Shown: in pieces, positions 35,972 through 45,188 of the stretch
How the letters are laid out: each line of letters begins with the position of its first letter
Position numbering within the stretch: the first letter of the stretch is position 1
Assembly (NCBI GenBank): GCA_049515655.1
Contig: JBEKTW010000003.1
Coordinates: 124,001 to 188,000, forward strand
Direction: 5' to 3'
From: JBEKTW01 sp049515655
GTDB lineage: Bacteria; Bacteroidota; Ignavibacteria; UBA10030; SZUA-254
Length of the DNA: 64,000 nucleotides
Program-made: the position numbers and the translations under genes
Notes under the pieces: generated by a model
Told to the model about the DNA's origin: nothing
Seen by the model: the letters and a program-made list of their open reading frames with translations, nothing else
Databases searched by the model: none

Positions 35972-36997
35972 ATGGGTTTTTTCTCTTTCTTCTCCGCCGA
36001 CCTTGCGATCGACCTTGGCACGGCCAACACGCTGATCTATATGAAAGGCAAAGGCATCGTGCTCAACGAGCCGTCGATTGTGGCTTTCGACCGGAACACA
36101 AAAAGAATTGTCGCCATCGGCAACGAAGCACGCGAGATGCTGGGCCGCACGCATCGGGACATTCGAACCATTCGTCCGATGAAGGATGGCGTTATCGCAG
36201 ACTTCGAGATAGCCGAGGGAATGCTTCGGGAATTCATCAAGAAAATTCACGTCGGCTGGCTGCCAAGCCGGAGGATCGTCGTGTGCGTGCCGAGCGGCGT
36301 TACCGAAGTTGAGAAACGCGCCGTCCGCGATTCCGCCGAACACGCTGGCGCCAAGGAAGTCCATCTTATCGCCGAGCCGATGGCAACCGCTATCGGGATC
36401 GGACTCGACGTCGATGCACCGGTGGGCAACATGGTGGTGGACATCGGCGGAGGAACGACGGAAATTGCCGTCATTGCCCTCTCGGGAATCGTCAACGGAG
36501 AATCCATTCGCATCGCGGGCGACGAGATGAACGATTCGATCATCCAATTCTTCAAGAAAAACCACAACTTGCTCATCGGTGAACGAACGGCGGAGGCTAT
36601 CAAATGCGAAGTCGGGTCGGCAATGCCGCTGAAAGAAGAGATCACAATCCAGGTGAAAGGGAGAGACCTGGTGAACGGCATTCCCAAGACCACGGAGGCC
36701 AGTTCGACGGAAATCCGCGAGTCGCTGCACGAACCGATTCAACAGATCGTCGACGCGGTCAAACTCACCCTCGAGCGAACACCACCGGAGCTCGCCGCGG
36801 ACATTCTCGACCGCGGCATCATGCTCTCCGGCGGCGGCGCCTTGTTGAAGCAACTAGATGAACGGTTGCGGCTGGAGACAAGTTTGCCCGTTCATGTCGC
36901 AGAAGATCCCCTGACAGCCGTTGTGCGTGGAACGGGGAAAGCACTGGAAAATCTGAGTCATTACTCGAAAGTCTTGATCAAGAGTAGAAGATACTGA
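35972..36997 (+). CDS. mreB: Rod-shape determining protein MreB
   Basis: 341 residues. An actin-like ATPase that forms membrane-associated filaments guiding lateral wall growth. Phosphate-1 loop IDLGTANTLIY, phosphate-2 region MVVDIGGGTTEIAVIALSG, adenosine motif LSGGGALLKQLDERL. The short N-terminal MGFFSFFSADLAIDLG segment contains the hydrophobic membrane-anchoring residues. First of mreB-mreC-mreD-mrdA-rodA, a rod-shape operon; the cell is therefore probably rod-shaped. Confidence 0.97.
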   Translation: MGFFSFFSADLAIDLGTANTLIYMKGKGIVLNEPSIVAFDRNTKRIVAIGNEAREMLGRTHRDIRTIRPMKDGVIADFEIAEGMLREFIKKIHVGWLPSRRIVVCVPSGVTEVEKRAVRDSAEHAGAKEVHLIAEPMATAIGIGLDVDAPVGNMVVDIGGGTTEIAVIALSGIVNGESIRIAGDEMNDSIIQFFKKNHNLLIGERTAEAIKCEVGSAMPLKEEITIQVKGRDLVNGIPKTTEASSTEIRESLHEPIQQIVDAVKLTLERTPPELAADILDRGIMLSGGGALLKQLDERLRLETSLPVHVAEDPLTAVVRGTGKALENLSHYSKVLIKSRRY

Positions 36998-37000
36998 GGA

Positions 37001-37084
37001 GTGAGCTATGAGCGTGGAGTCGACTACTTGATGCGCTCTCACCGCTCATGGCTCCCCACTCCAAGCTCATTGTTCATAACTCAC
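37001..37084 (+). promoter_or_regulatory. Imperfect inverted repeat before mreC
   Basis: The 88-base mreB-mreC gap is almost all one inverted repeat. GTGAGCTATGA (37001-37011) pairs with TCATAACTCAC (37074-37084) with one mismatch, and AGCGTGGAGT (37011-37020) pairs with ACTCCAAGCT (37058-37067) with one mismatch. The second arm ends 2 bases before the mreC ATG, so a folded RNA could cover the mreC start and any ribosome site. The composition is like the word repeats elsewhere. Regulatory effect is inferred. Confidence 0.5.
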
Positions 37085-37085
37085 G

Positions 37086-37916
37086 ATGCAAAGACTTCTT
37101 AATATAATCCGGTTTTTCAAGGAGTACTTCGTTCTCGGACTGCTCATCATCATATCTCTGCTCCTCCTGAGCTCCAATAATAACCGTCAGGTCCGGGCGA
37201 TTCGCTCTCTCACCGTCGGATTCGTCGGCGCAATACAACAAGCGCTCTCGGTCATCCCCAACGTATTTGAATTGACGAACGAGAATGCAGTTCTTCGCCA
37301 GTTGAATGTCAATCTTTCAGACGAGGTGAGCCGCCTGCGGGACGCGCGGCTCGAAAATCTCCGTTTGCGGACAATGCTTGGATTGAAGGAACGAAGTCCC
37401 TTCCATGTCGTGGCGGCGGATGTGGTCGCGAAGAACCTTTACCTGTTACGCAACACCATAACGTTGGACGTCGGCGAAGCAAATGGCGTAAAACCGGATA
37501 TGCCGATCATCTCGGAATCGGGTCTCGTGGGAAAGGTCATCACAACCAGCCAACATTACGCCGTCGGGCAGCTCATGTTCAACAGGGATTTCCGCGCAAG
37601 CGCGAAAGTGCTCCGGAGCGGCGTTGACGGAATAATCGGTTGGGACGGTGAAGATATCGTCCATTTGAGAAACGTGAGCAAAAAGCAGGACGTCCAGAAG
37701 GGCGATATCGTCGTGACATCGGAATATAGCAATCTCTTTCCCCGCGGCATCCGGATCGGAGTTGTCTCGGGCACCTCAGAGAAACCGGGAAGTCTCCTCA
37801 AGGACATCGAAATCACCCCGGCGGCCAACTTCACAACTCTCGAACAGGTATTTGTCCTGCTGGTCACCCCCGACCCCGAGCGAGTTTCGCTCGAACAAAA
37901 AACGCTCTCCCGGTAG
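37086..37916 (+). CDS. mreC: Rod-shape determining protein MreC
   Basis: 276 residues. A bitopic inner-membrane protein with a periplasmic domain that activates PBP2. One TM helix near residues 13-33 (YFVLGLLIIISLLLLS), a coiled coil (about 60-90, NENAVLRQLNVNLSDEVSRLRD), then a beta-barrel periplasmic domain with GVKPDMPIISESGLVGKVI. ATG 37086 lies 2 bases after an inverted repeat. Its stop (TAG) overlaps the mreD GTG by one base. Confidence 0.92.
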   Translation: MQRLLNIIRFFKEYFVLGLLIIISLLLLSSNNNRQVRAIRSLTVGFVGAIQQALSVIPNVFELTNENAVLRQLNVNLSDEVSRLRDARLENLRLRTMLGLKERSPFHVVAADVVAKNLYLLRNTITLDVGEANGVKPDMPIISESGLVGKVITTSQHYAVGQLMFNRDFRASAKVLRSGVDGIIGWDGEDIVHLRNVSKKQDVQKGDIVVTSEYSNLFPRGIRIGVVSGTSEKPGSLLKDIEITPAANFTTLEQVFVLLVTPDPERVSLEQKTLSR

Positions 37917-38401
37917 TGCGTCACATTTTCAAATATTCTTTCATTTCATTCTTCCTGATTGTTCTCCAGGCGACGGCCATGCATCTCGTGACCCTGGAAG
38001 AGATAACACCCGACATTCTCGCCATCTGGGTCGTTTACCTTGCTTTGTCCGAAGGCCAGTTGCGCGCGACCATCTGGGGATTCGCGATCGGGCTTTCCTT
38101 CGATCTGGTGACGGGAAACTTCATAGGTCTTTCGGCGCTCACAAAGACGATGACCGGATTCGTTGCGGGTTATTTCTTCAATGAGACGAGGACACAATTA
38201 ACCCTGGGAAGCTACCGATTTCTCCTCATCGTTTTGCTCGCATCGCTTATCCAAAATACGGCGTATTTCATCATCTTCACACGCGGGACAGATATCGGCC
38301 TGTTTCAGGCAGTTGTACGATTCGGACTTACAACAACGCTCTATACGGGAGCATTGTCCCTCATACCCATTTTCAAGTTCTCCCGTCAATCGCTGACGTG
38401 A
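37916..38401 (+). CDS. mreD: Rod-shape determining protein MreD
   Basis: 161 residues, GTG start overlapping the mreC stop by one base. A small integral-membrane protein of the elongasome; five or six hydrophobic helices are visible (SFISFFLIVLQATAM, ILAIWVVYLALSE, and others). The family is poorly conserved and is called mainly from length, hydrophobicity and the fixed mreC-mreD-mrdA order. Confidence 0.85.
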   Translation: MRHIFKYSFISFFLIVLQATAMHLVTLEEITPDILAIWVVYLALSEGQLRATIWGFAIGLSFDLVTGNFIGLSALTKTMTGFVAGYFFNETRTQLTLGSYRFLLIVLLASLIQNTAYFIIFTRGTDIGLFQAVVRFGLTTTLYTGALSLIPIFKFSRQSLT

Positions 38402-38402
38402 C

Positions 38403-40211
38403 ATGGCAGAGCAATTTGAAGTCCCGATACGACAAAAGATTTTCATCGCAGGAATCGCGGTTATGTTCGCACTGTTCCTGGGGCGTCTGGTACAGCTCCA
38501 GATTCTCTACCAGAACGTCTATGGAAAAAAATCGGAAGAAAACAGTATTCGCCCGATTGCACAGGAGCCCATTCGCGGTTACATCTTTGACCGCAACGGC
38601 AAACTTATCGTCGACAATCGTCCGTCGTATTCTCTGACCATCACCCCTGCGGAATTCCATCCAAAGACGATCGACTACCTCGCTTCGCTCTTGAACCTCG
38701 ATCCGCAGTTCATACTTGACCGCGTGAAAACGGGTCAGCGGTACAACCGATTCGCTCCGGTACGAATCAAGCGGGATATCGATTTTGCCACCCTTTCGGC
38801 AGTTGAGGAGAATAAGGACCACCTTCCGGGGATTGATTACCAAATTGAAACAAAGCGATTCTATCCAACCAAAGCTCGAGCGTCTCATGTACTCGGATAC
38901 ACAAAGGAAATTTCCGAACACCAGCTCGAAGAAATGGCGCAAGAATACCGGCTTGGCGACGACATCGGTGCCACAGGGCTGGAGGCAGCATATGAACGCG
39001 CCTTGCGCGGCCGCAGAGGATTCGAATTTGTTACCGTCAACGCGAAAGGTCAGATTGTCCGCGCCTACAATGAAGGCAAAAACGACATCCCCGTCAAAGA
39101 AGGCGATGACCTCAGCCTGGCACTTGATATCGACCTGCAAGCCTATGCTGAATCCCTGCTCGAAGGTAAACACGGTGCGATTGTCGCGATCGACCCTGAA
39201 GACGGCGGCGTGCTGGCACTGGCAAGCAAACCGGACTTCGACCTTTCCCTTCTCAGCGGCTTTACTCCAACTCCCGTCTGGAATGAGCTGAACACTGACG
39301 AAGACAAACCGCTGTTCAACCGGGCAACGCTGACGCGCTACCCTCCGGGCTCAACCTTCAAAATGGTGTTGGCGACAGCTGCGCTGCAGGAGAGTATCAT
39401 CACAACGAGCTGGCGTGTAAGCTGCGCTGGCGGGTTTCGATTTGGGAACAAGATATTCAAGGATCTGCACGTGCACGGCTCGACGAATGTCGTTGAAGCG
39501 CTTCAACGGTCATGCAATGTGTTTTTCTATCAACTGATGCTCAAGACCGGCCTTGAACGATGGAATTTCTATGGCCGTCAGTTCGGTTTTGGATCACCGA
39601 CCGGTATCGATATTCTTGAAGAGGATCCCGGTTTGCTGCCTTCGGAAGAGTATTTCGACCGGGTGTACGGTAAGGGACGTTGGACACAGGGATTCCTGGT
39701 GAGTCTGGGGATCGGTCAGGGGGAAGTCGGTGTTTCTCCCTTGCAAATGGCATGTTATGCGATGGCAATTGGGAATAGGGGTAAGTTTCATACGCCGCAC
39801 GTGGTTCGGAGTATTTATGAAAAGGAAACCGGAAGAATCCTGGTAACGCCAATTCAAACGCGCACACTCAACGTCTCCAGCGAAGTGTGGGACATTATCC
39901 GTGACGGGCTCTACCGGTGCGTCAACGTTCCCGGGGGAACCGGGTTGGCAGCTAGGGTTCAAGGAGTGATTGTTGCCGGTAAAACCGGGACGGCGGAAAA
40001 TCCCCATGGAAAAGATCACGCATGGTTCATCGGTTATGCCCCGGCTGATCACCCCAAAATCGCGATTTGCGTCCTCTTGGAAAATGCCGGATTCGGCGGC
40101 GCGGTCTCAGCCCCCATCGCCGGACTGTGTATCGAAAAGTATTTATACGGAAATCTTATCCGGTACAACAAAACCCAGCAGACCATTGCGATGAAAAGCG
40201 ATAATCACTGA
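38403..40211 (+). CDS. mrdA: Penicillin-binding protein 2 (transpeptidase)
   Basis: 602 residues. Cross-links peptidoglycan during elongation with RodA. One N-terminal TM helix (about 15-33), a PBP dimerisation domain with RPIAQEPIRGYIFDRNG, then the transpeptidase domain: STFK (Ser317-Lys320), SCN (Ser370-Asn372) and KTG (Lys527-Gly529). All three catalytic motifs are intact. ATG 38403 lies 1 base after the mreD stop. rodA follows 17 bases downstream. Confidence 0.96.
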   Translation: MAEQFEVPIRQKIFIAGIAVMFALFLGRLVQLQILYQNVYGKKSEENSIRPIAQEPIRGYIFDRNGKLIVDNRPSYSLTITPAEFHPKTIDYLASLLNLDPQFILDRVKTGQRYNRFAPVRIKRDIDFATLSAVEENKDHLPGIDYQIETKRFYPTKARASHVLGYTKEISEHQLEEMAQEYRLGDDIGATGLEAAYERALRGRRGFEFVTVNAKGQIVRAYNEGKNDIPVKEGDDLSLALDIDLQAYAESLLEGKHGAIVAIDPEDGGVLALASKPDFDLSLLSGFTPTPVWNELNTDEDKPLFNRATLTRYPPGSTFKMVLATAALQESIITTSWRVSCAGGFRFGNKIFKDLHVHGSTNVVEALQRSCNVFFYQLMLKTGLERWNFYGRQFGFGSPTGIDILEEDPGLLPSEEYFDRVYGKGRWTQGFLVSLGIGQGEVGVSPLQMACYAMAIGNRGKFHTPHVVRSIYEKETGRILVTPIQTRTLNVSSEVWDIIRDGLYRCVNVPGGTGLAARVQGVIVAGKTGTAENPHGKDHAWFIGYAPADHPKIAICVLLENAGFGGAVSAPIAGLCIEKYLYGNLIRYNKTQQTIAMKSDNH

Positions 40212-40228
40212 AATGCAGGACCTTCGGC

Positions 40229-41446
40229 ATGGAAGAATGGTCTAAAGAACAGATCGATGTCACCACGATCGTGTCAGCTCTTCTCCTTTCATTGATTGGA
40301 GTTGTATCGGTGTACAGCGCAACGTACGATGCCGGCGCATCGGTTATATTCTACCGCCAGCTTCTGTGGATCGCCCTCGGTATCGTCGGGATGCTGATAG
40401 TGATGTTGACACCGTTTCGCTCGCTTCAATTCCTGTCGTATGTTTTTTACGGACTTTCCATCATCGCGCTCATCGGTGTTCTCGTCGCGGGGAAGATGGT
40501 AGCCGGCTCGAAAAGCTGGTTTGGCGTTCGCGGACTTGGGCTTCAGCCTTCTGAGTTCGCGAAGGCGGCAACCGTGCTTGCCCTTGCGGCATTCCTTTCC
40601 GGCCGCCATATCAATGTGAATCGTCTCAGGGATATCCTGATTGCGGTCGCGTTGGTTCTCGTGCCCGTCATCCTGATCTTGCTTCAACCCGATCTGGGAA
40701 CAACGGTCATTTTTTTTGGCATACTGCTGCTTGTCATGTACTGGGCGGGCGCGTCGAATTTTCTTCTGCTCACCGTCCTCGCACCCACGGCGGCGGCAAT
40801 CGCCTCATTGTTTGGAACGACTCCCTTCGCCCTCGTCGTCCTTTTTTCGCTGGTCATACTTCTTGTTCTTCGGGAAAACAGATTTGTGTCCTCGATCGTA
40901 TTTTCGCTCACGGTGCTCGTCGGAGTGTCCGTTCAATTCATCTTTGGAAAACTCGCTCCTCACCAGCAGAAGCGCATTCTTACGTTCATGAGTCCTGACG
41001 CGGATCCCCTTGGCGCCGGCTATAACGTCCTGCAATCAAAAATCGCTATCGGCTCCGGCGGACTCTTCGGTAAGGGTTACCTCCGGGGCACTCAGACGCA
41101 ATTGAATTTTATTCCCGCACAGTGGACGGATTTTATTTATTGTGTTCCCAGCGAAGAGTTCGGGTTCATCGGCGCGTTCCTTATTCTATTTCTGCTCACC
41201 GTGCTGCTGTATAGGGGCGTGCAGATTGCCGGCATGGTGAAAAGCCGATACGCGAGTCTTGTCGCAATTGGCGTCGTCGCTTCATTTGCAGTACATACCA
41301 TTATCAATATCGGCATGTCGATGGGAATGGTTCCCGTCATCGGTGTGCCCCTCCCGTTCATAAGTTATGGGGGATCAAATCTGATCACGAACATGCTCAT
41401 GATCGGATTGTTGCTTAATATGTACGCGAACAGAAAAGAATATTAA
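40229..41446 (+). CDS. rodA: Peptidoglycan glycosyltransferase RodA (SEDS)
   Basis: 405 residues with about ten TM helices. A SEDS-family glycan polymerase that extends lateral-wall peptidoglycan with PBP2. Family signatures: GSKSWFGVRGLGLQPSEFAKAATVLALA, LLQPDLGTTVIFFGILLL, GYNVLQSKIAIGSGGLFGKGY, QWTDFIYCVPSEEFGFIGA and GMVPVIGVPLPFISYGGSNL at the end. The order and neighbours separate it from FtsW, although the sequence alone would not fully do so. Confidence 0.95.
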   Translation: MEEWSKEQIDVTTIVSALLLSLIGVVSVYSATYDAGASVIFYRQLLWIALGIVGMLIVMLTPFRSLQFLSYVFYGLSIIALIGVLVAGKMVAGSKSWFGVRGLGLQPSEFAKAATVLALAAFLSGRHINVNRLRDILIAVALVLVPVILILLQPDLGTTVIFFGILLLVMYWAGASNFLLLTVLAPTAAAIASLFGTTPFALVVLFSLVILLVLRENRFVSSIVFSLTVLVGVSVQFIFGKLAPHQQKRILTFMSPDADPLGAGYNVLQSKIAIGSGGLFGKGYLRGTQTQLNFIPAQWTDFIYCVPSEEFGFIGAFLILFLLTVLLYRGVQIAGMVKSRYASLVAIGVVASFAVHTIINIGMSMGMVPVIGVPLPFISYGGSNLITNMLMIGLLLNMYANRKEY

Positions 41447-41466
41447 TCACAATCGCTCGCACCATC

Positions 41467-43890
41467 ATGGCAGATAGAAGAATGAAGTGGGAAGTTCCCG
41501 TCGGTAAGCTCCGCTGGAACTGCGATCCCAAAATCCTGAAAATAGAATCAACCGACGAAGCAAAGCCGATCAAGGATACGATCGGTCAGGAGAGGGCGCT
41601 GCGCGCGCTGCGCCTTGGTCTTGAGATAAAACATGCCGGCTACAACGTGTTTGTGACAGGCTACTCGGGGACGGGAAGGATGACCACGATCAAACGGCTT
41701 CTTTCCGAGTTCCAGGAGAAGAAAATCGAACTGAAAGACCGGTGCTACGTACATAATTTCAGGAATACGGATCAGCCGGTCCTCATCACGCTCCTCGTGG
41801 GCCAGGGAAGAAAATTCCGGGCGGATATGGAGTCGCTCCTGAGAGAGCTGCTGAAAACCATACCGTCGGCATTTGAAAGCAAGCGCTTCCAGGACGAACG
41901 AAAGCGAGTGATGGATCATTTTCAGGATCGACAGCGGAGCGTGTTGAAGGAATTCGAAAAAAGGGTGAAAGAAAAGGGATTTGAGGTCATTCAGGTGCAG
42001 CTTGGCGCCGCTTTACGCCCCGATATTGTTCCGGTAGTAAACAACCAACCGGTGAGCTTCGAACAACTGAATTCCCTCATGCAGCAGGGGATTATCTCCA
42101 AACAACAACTCGAGCAAATGTCCGCCGACAGGATCGCACTGGAGAGCGCAATGGAGATTGTTATGCGGGAAATGCGAAACATTGAGCGCAAAGCGAGTGA
42201 ATCGTTGGAAGAGCTTACGCATCGATTTATTTCCCCGATAATTAAGGAACACATTGAAGAAGTACGGGAAAAATATTCCAATGAGAAGGTCCGCCTCTTT
42301 CTCAACGACCTTGAGGAAGATATCGTCGATAATCTCCAGCGGTTTCGACCGAGGGATGAACATCCCTCCCCCGCATCCCAACCGAGCGACGACGATTTCG
42401 TCGAATTTCAGGTGAACGTCATACTCGACAACTCCACGGTAAAGGGGGTCCCGATTATCATTGAGACAAATCCGAAATTTAAGAATCTCTTCGGCACGAT
42501 TGAACGCGAGGTCGACCGCAATGGAGTCTGGAGAACCGATTTCACGATGATAAAACCCGGTTCCCTGCTTCAAGCCGACGGAGGTTTCGTGGTCGTCAAC
42601 GCACTCGATGCTCTCATCGAGCCGGGAGTTTGGCAGACACTCAAGAGGACACTTCGGAACGGCTTGCTGGAGATCCAGCCGTTGGAAACAGGCCTCTTCG
42701 GGGCAAGCTCGGCTCTCAAACCCGAGCCGGTAAAGATCGACGTCAAGGTTATCATGGTCGGAGATGCGTACATTTATTCGATTCTCTATGAAGCGGATGA
42801 TGATTTCAAAAAGGTTTTTAAAGTGCGTGCCGATTTCGATATTGAGATGCCCAAAAAAACGCAATCCATCGAACGATATATCTCTTTCATCAAGGCGATT
42901 TGCGACGACGGCCACCTGATGTCTTTCGACAGATCGGGAATTGCCGCGGTAGTCGAGTTCGGTGCCCGGCTTGCCGGACGTCAGAACAAGCTCTCGACGC
43001 GCTTTAACGTTATCGCCGACGTCCTGCGCGAAGCGAACTACTGGGCGCTGAAGGATGGAAATAAATGCGTGACCGCAGCCCATGTCAAAAAAGCGATTGA
43101 GGAGCGAATTGAGCGGGTAAAAATGATCGAGGATAAGATTCAAGAAATGATCATCGACGGAACTATCATGATCAGTTGCGACGGATCGACGGTGGGACAG
43201 GTCAATGGACTTTCGGTCTATGACATGGGGGAATACATGTTCGGAAAACCGACACGCATTACGGCACAAACGTCTGTGGGGCGGGTCGGCATCATCAACA
43301 TCGAGAGAGAAGCAGATTTGAGCGGTCCGATCCACAACAAAGGCGTCCTTATCCTCGGCGGATACCTGCGAAGCATGTATGCGCGCACAAAGCCGCTTGT
43401 CGTGAATGCGAGCATCGCCTTTGAACAATCCTACAGCGGCGTTGACGGCGACAGTGCATCCTCAACTGAGGTGTACGCCATCCTTTCCAGCCTTTCGAAT
43501 ATTCCCGTTCGCCAGGACATTGCCGTTACGGGGTCAGTCAATCAAAAAGGGGAAATCCAGCCGATCGGCGGTGTCAACCAGAAAATCGAGGGCTTCTTTG
43601 ATGTATGCAGGGAACGCAAACTCACGGGCAAGCAGGGCGTCATGATTCCCAGCCAGAATATCAAAGATTTGATGTTACGACACGATGTCATTGAAGCCGT
43701 CGAAAAACAACAATTTCACATTTACGCGATCAAAACCGTCGATGAAGGCATCGAAATTCTCATGGGAAAGAAAGCCGGCAGACGACTGAAAAATGGCCTT
43801 TTTGAAAAAGATTCCGTACATTTTCTTGTCGACCAAACGCTTGTCGAATATGCAATGCACTGGAAAGAGCTTTCTGGACCGAGGGATTAG
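41467..43890 (+). CDS. Lon-like ATP-dependent protease (AAA_32/Lon_C family)
   Basis: 807 residues, with no N-terminal LON domain as in classical Lon. The ATPase region begins with IGQERALRALRLGLEIKHAGYNVFVTG; its P-loop is GYSGTGRMTT, with Arg where Walker A normally has Lys. A long helical middle (about 140-300) follows, then TDFTMIKPGSLLQADGGFVVV. The C-terminal protease domain shows SYSGVDGDSASSTEV with the catalytic Ser, and GGVNQKIEGFFDVC with the catalytic Lys. It probably degrades damaged or regulatory proteins in the cytoplasm. The downstream nuclease gene follows 4 bases after the stop, but is a secreted protein. Confidence 0.88.
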   Translation: MADRRMKWEVPVGKLRWNCDPKILKIESTDEAKPIKDTIGQERALRALRLGLEIKHAGYNVFVTGYSGTGRMTTIKRLLSEFQEKKIELKDRCYVHNFRNTDQPVLITLLVGQGRKFRADMESLLRELLKTIPSAFESKRFQDERKRVMDHFQDRQRSVLKEFEKRVKEKGFEVIQVQLGAALRPDIVPVVNNQPVSFEQLNSLMQQGIISKQQLEQMSADRIALESAMEIVMREMRNIERKASESLEELTHRFISPIIKEHIEEVREKYSNEKVRLFLNDLEEDIVDNLQRFRPRDEHPSPASQPSDDDFVEFQVNVILDNSTVKGVPIIIETNPKFKNLFGTIEREVDRNGVWRTDFTMIKPGSLLQADGGFVVVNALDALIEPGVWQTLKRTLRNGLLEIQPLETGLFGASSALKPEPVKIDVKVIMVGDAYIYSILYEADDDFKKVFKVRADFDIEMPKKTQSIERYISFIKAICDDGHLMSFDRSGIAAVVEFGARLAGRQNKLSTRFNVIADVLREANYWALKDGNKCVTAAHVKKAIEERIERVKMIEDKIQEMIIDGTIMISCDGSTVGQVNGLSVYDMGEYMFGKPTRITAQTSVGRVGIINIEREADLSGPIHNKGVLILGGYLRSMYARTKPLVVNASIAFEQSYSGVDGDSASSTEVYAILSSLSNIPVRQDIAVTGSVNQKGEIQPIGGVNQKIEGFFDVCRERKLTGKQGVMIPSQNIKDLMLRHDVIEAVEKQQFHIYAIKTVDEGIEILMGKKAGRRLKNGLFEKDSVHFLVDQTLVEYAMHWKELSGPRD

Positions 43891-43894
43891 ATCA

Positions 43895-44998
43895 ATGACG
43901 CGGACCATCACGTTCTCTGTTCTCCTGTTTTTTCTGACTGTGCTGTGCACCACAGGCTCCTTTGGTTGGGGAAGCACAGGACATAGGTTCATCAATCTCA
44001 AGGCCGTCTATAACCTTCCGAACTCGATGAGCTCATTTAAGGCAGACAGTCTTTTCTATCAGGCACATGCCAGCGACGCGGATGCGAGAAAAAGCTCAGA
44101 CCCTTCAGAAGCTCCGCGCCATTACATCGATATCGACGCGTACCCGGACTTTCACCACCTTTCGCATAACCTCGACTCGGTCATAGCATTGTACGGACAG
44201 GACATCGTAACATCGAGAGGAATACTTCCTTGGGCGATCGCCGCTACTGTTGATTCTCTGACGGCCCAACTCGCACGCCACAATGGCAACGCACAGGAGA
44301 CCGCAAGCGACCTGGGACACTACGTCGGTGATGCTCATCAGCCGCTTCACTGCACCGCAGACTACAATCCCAATGGCATGCACTCCCGGTACGAAACGAC
44401 GATGATCGACATGTATGTATCGCAGCTCTCGGTACATCAGGATTCCATTCAGTACGTCAGCTCACCGCTCGATTTTGCTTTCGACTTTATCTACCATTCG
44501 AATTCGCTGGCCAGCACATTGGCGTACGCGGATAGAATGGCAGAGGTCTCATCCGGATGGGATGGAACGTTAAACCCTCCCGCGGCCTACTATTCCGAGC
44601 TCTGGCTGAGGGTGGGAACGCTCACCCTGGATCAAATCCAGCGTGCGACCGTCGCTCTCGCCAGCCTCTGGTACACAGCGTGGGTCAACGCGGGGTTGGG
44701 CACGTCGGTGGCAGACTTCAAGAATGAGTTCCCGCGGATATTCACGCTGGAACAGAACTACCCGAACCCCTTCAACCCAACGACAAATTTACAATTTTCA
44801 ATTTCCAGTTTACAATTTGTCTCGCTGAAAGTCTACGACCAGCTCGGCAAGGAGGTGGTTGCCCTGGTGAATGGTGTGAAGCAACCGGGTGAGTATACGG
44901 TGCAGTGGAATGCGGAAGGAGCTGCGAGCGGTGTGTATTACTGTCGGCTGACGGCGGGCGAGTTTACGGCTACTAGGAAGATCGTTCTGCTGAGATAG
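43895..44998 (+). CDS. S1/P1-type nuclease with T9SS sorting domain
   Basis: 367 residues from ATG 43895 (the frame extends upstream into the Lon-like gene, but the signal peptide TFSVLLFFLTVLCTTGSFG begins here). The S1/P1 zinc-dependent nuclease/phospholipase C fold: mature N-terminus GWGSTGHRF with the Trp and His ligands, HYIDIDAYPDF, and GHYVGDAHQPLHC, the trinuclear zinc site. It should degrade single-stranded nucleic acids outside the cell. The C-terminal 80 residues are a T9SS sorting domain: NYPNPFNPTT, then VYDQLGKEVVALVN and SGVYYCRLTAGEF. An extra segment LQFSISSLQF sits inside that domain, encoded by a small repeat (44783-44820; see findings). Confidence 0.88.
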   Translation: MTRTITFSVLLFFLTVLCTTGSFGWGSTGHRFINLKAVYNLPNSMSSFKADSLFYQAHASDADARKSSDPSEAPRHYIDIDAYPDFHHLSHNLDSVIALYGQDIVTSRGILPWAIAATVDSLTAQLARHNGNAQETASDLGHYVGDAHQPLHCTADYNPNGMHSRYETTMIDMYVSQLSVHQDSIQYVSSPLDFAFDFIYHSNSLASTLAYADRMAEVSSGWDGTLNPPAAYYSELWLRVGTLTLDQIQRATVALASLWYTAWVNAGLGTSVADFKNEFPRIFTLEQNYPNPFNPTTNLQFSISSLQFVSLKVYDQLGKEVVALVNGVKQPGEYTVQWNAEGAASGVYYCRLTAGEFTATRKIVLLR

Positions 44999-45033
44999 TC
45001 CCCCATCTGGAACTGTCCGGAAAACCCAGCGTC

Positions 45034-45066
45034 ATGCTGTCCCGACTTTGTCGGGATGTTCAGCAT
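45034..45066. repeat. REP-like palindrome in the nuclease to FG-GAP gene gap
   Basis: ATGCTG (45034-45039) pairs with CAGCAT (45061-45066), and TCCCGAC (45040-45046) pairs perfectly with GTCGGGA (45050-45056) across a TTT loop; TGTT bulges on one side. A second, looser CCCGAC...GTCGGG pair lies in 45126-45160. The hairpin has no T-tract, so it is not a good intrinsic terminator. It resembles dispersed CCCGAC/GTCGGG palindromes of this bacterial group. Confidence 0.55.
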
Positions 45067-45188
45067 CTATTCCTTGCATAGGAGGTAAAGATATAGTCAA
45101 TCGGCAATCATGTCCACAACAGCCCGACACGGCTTGACTCAAGTCGGGGAATTGGTTACTTTTCTGTAAGGTTAATCGAGGGCGAATC

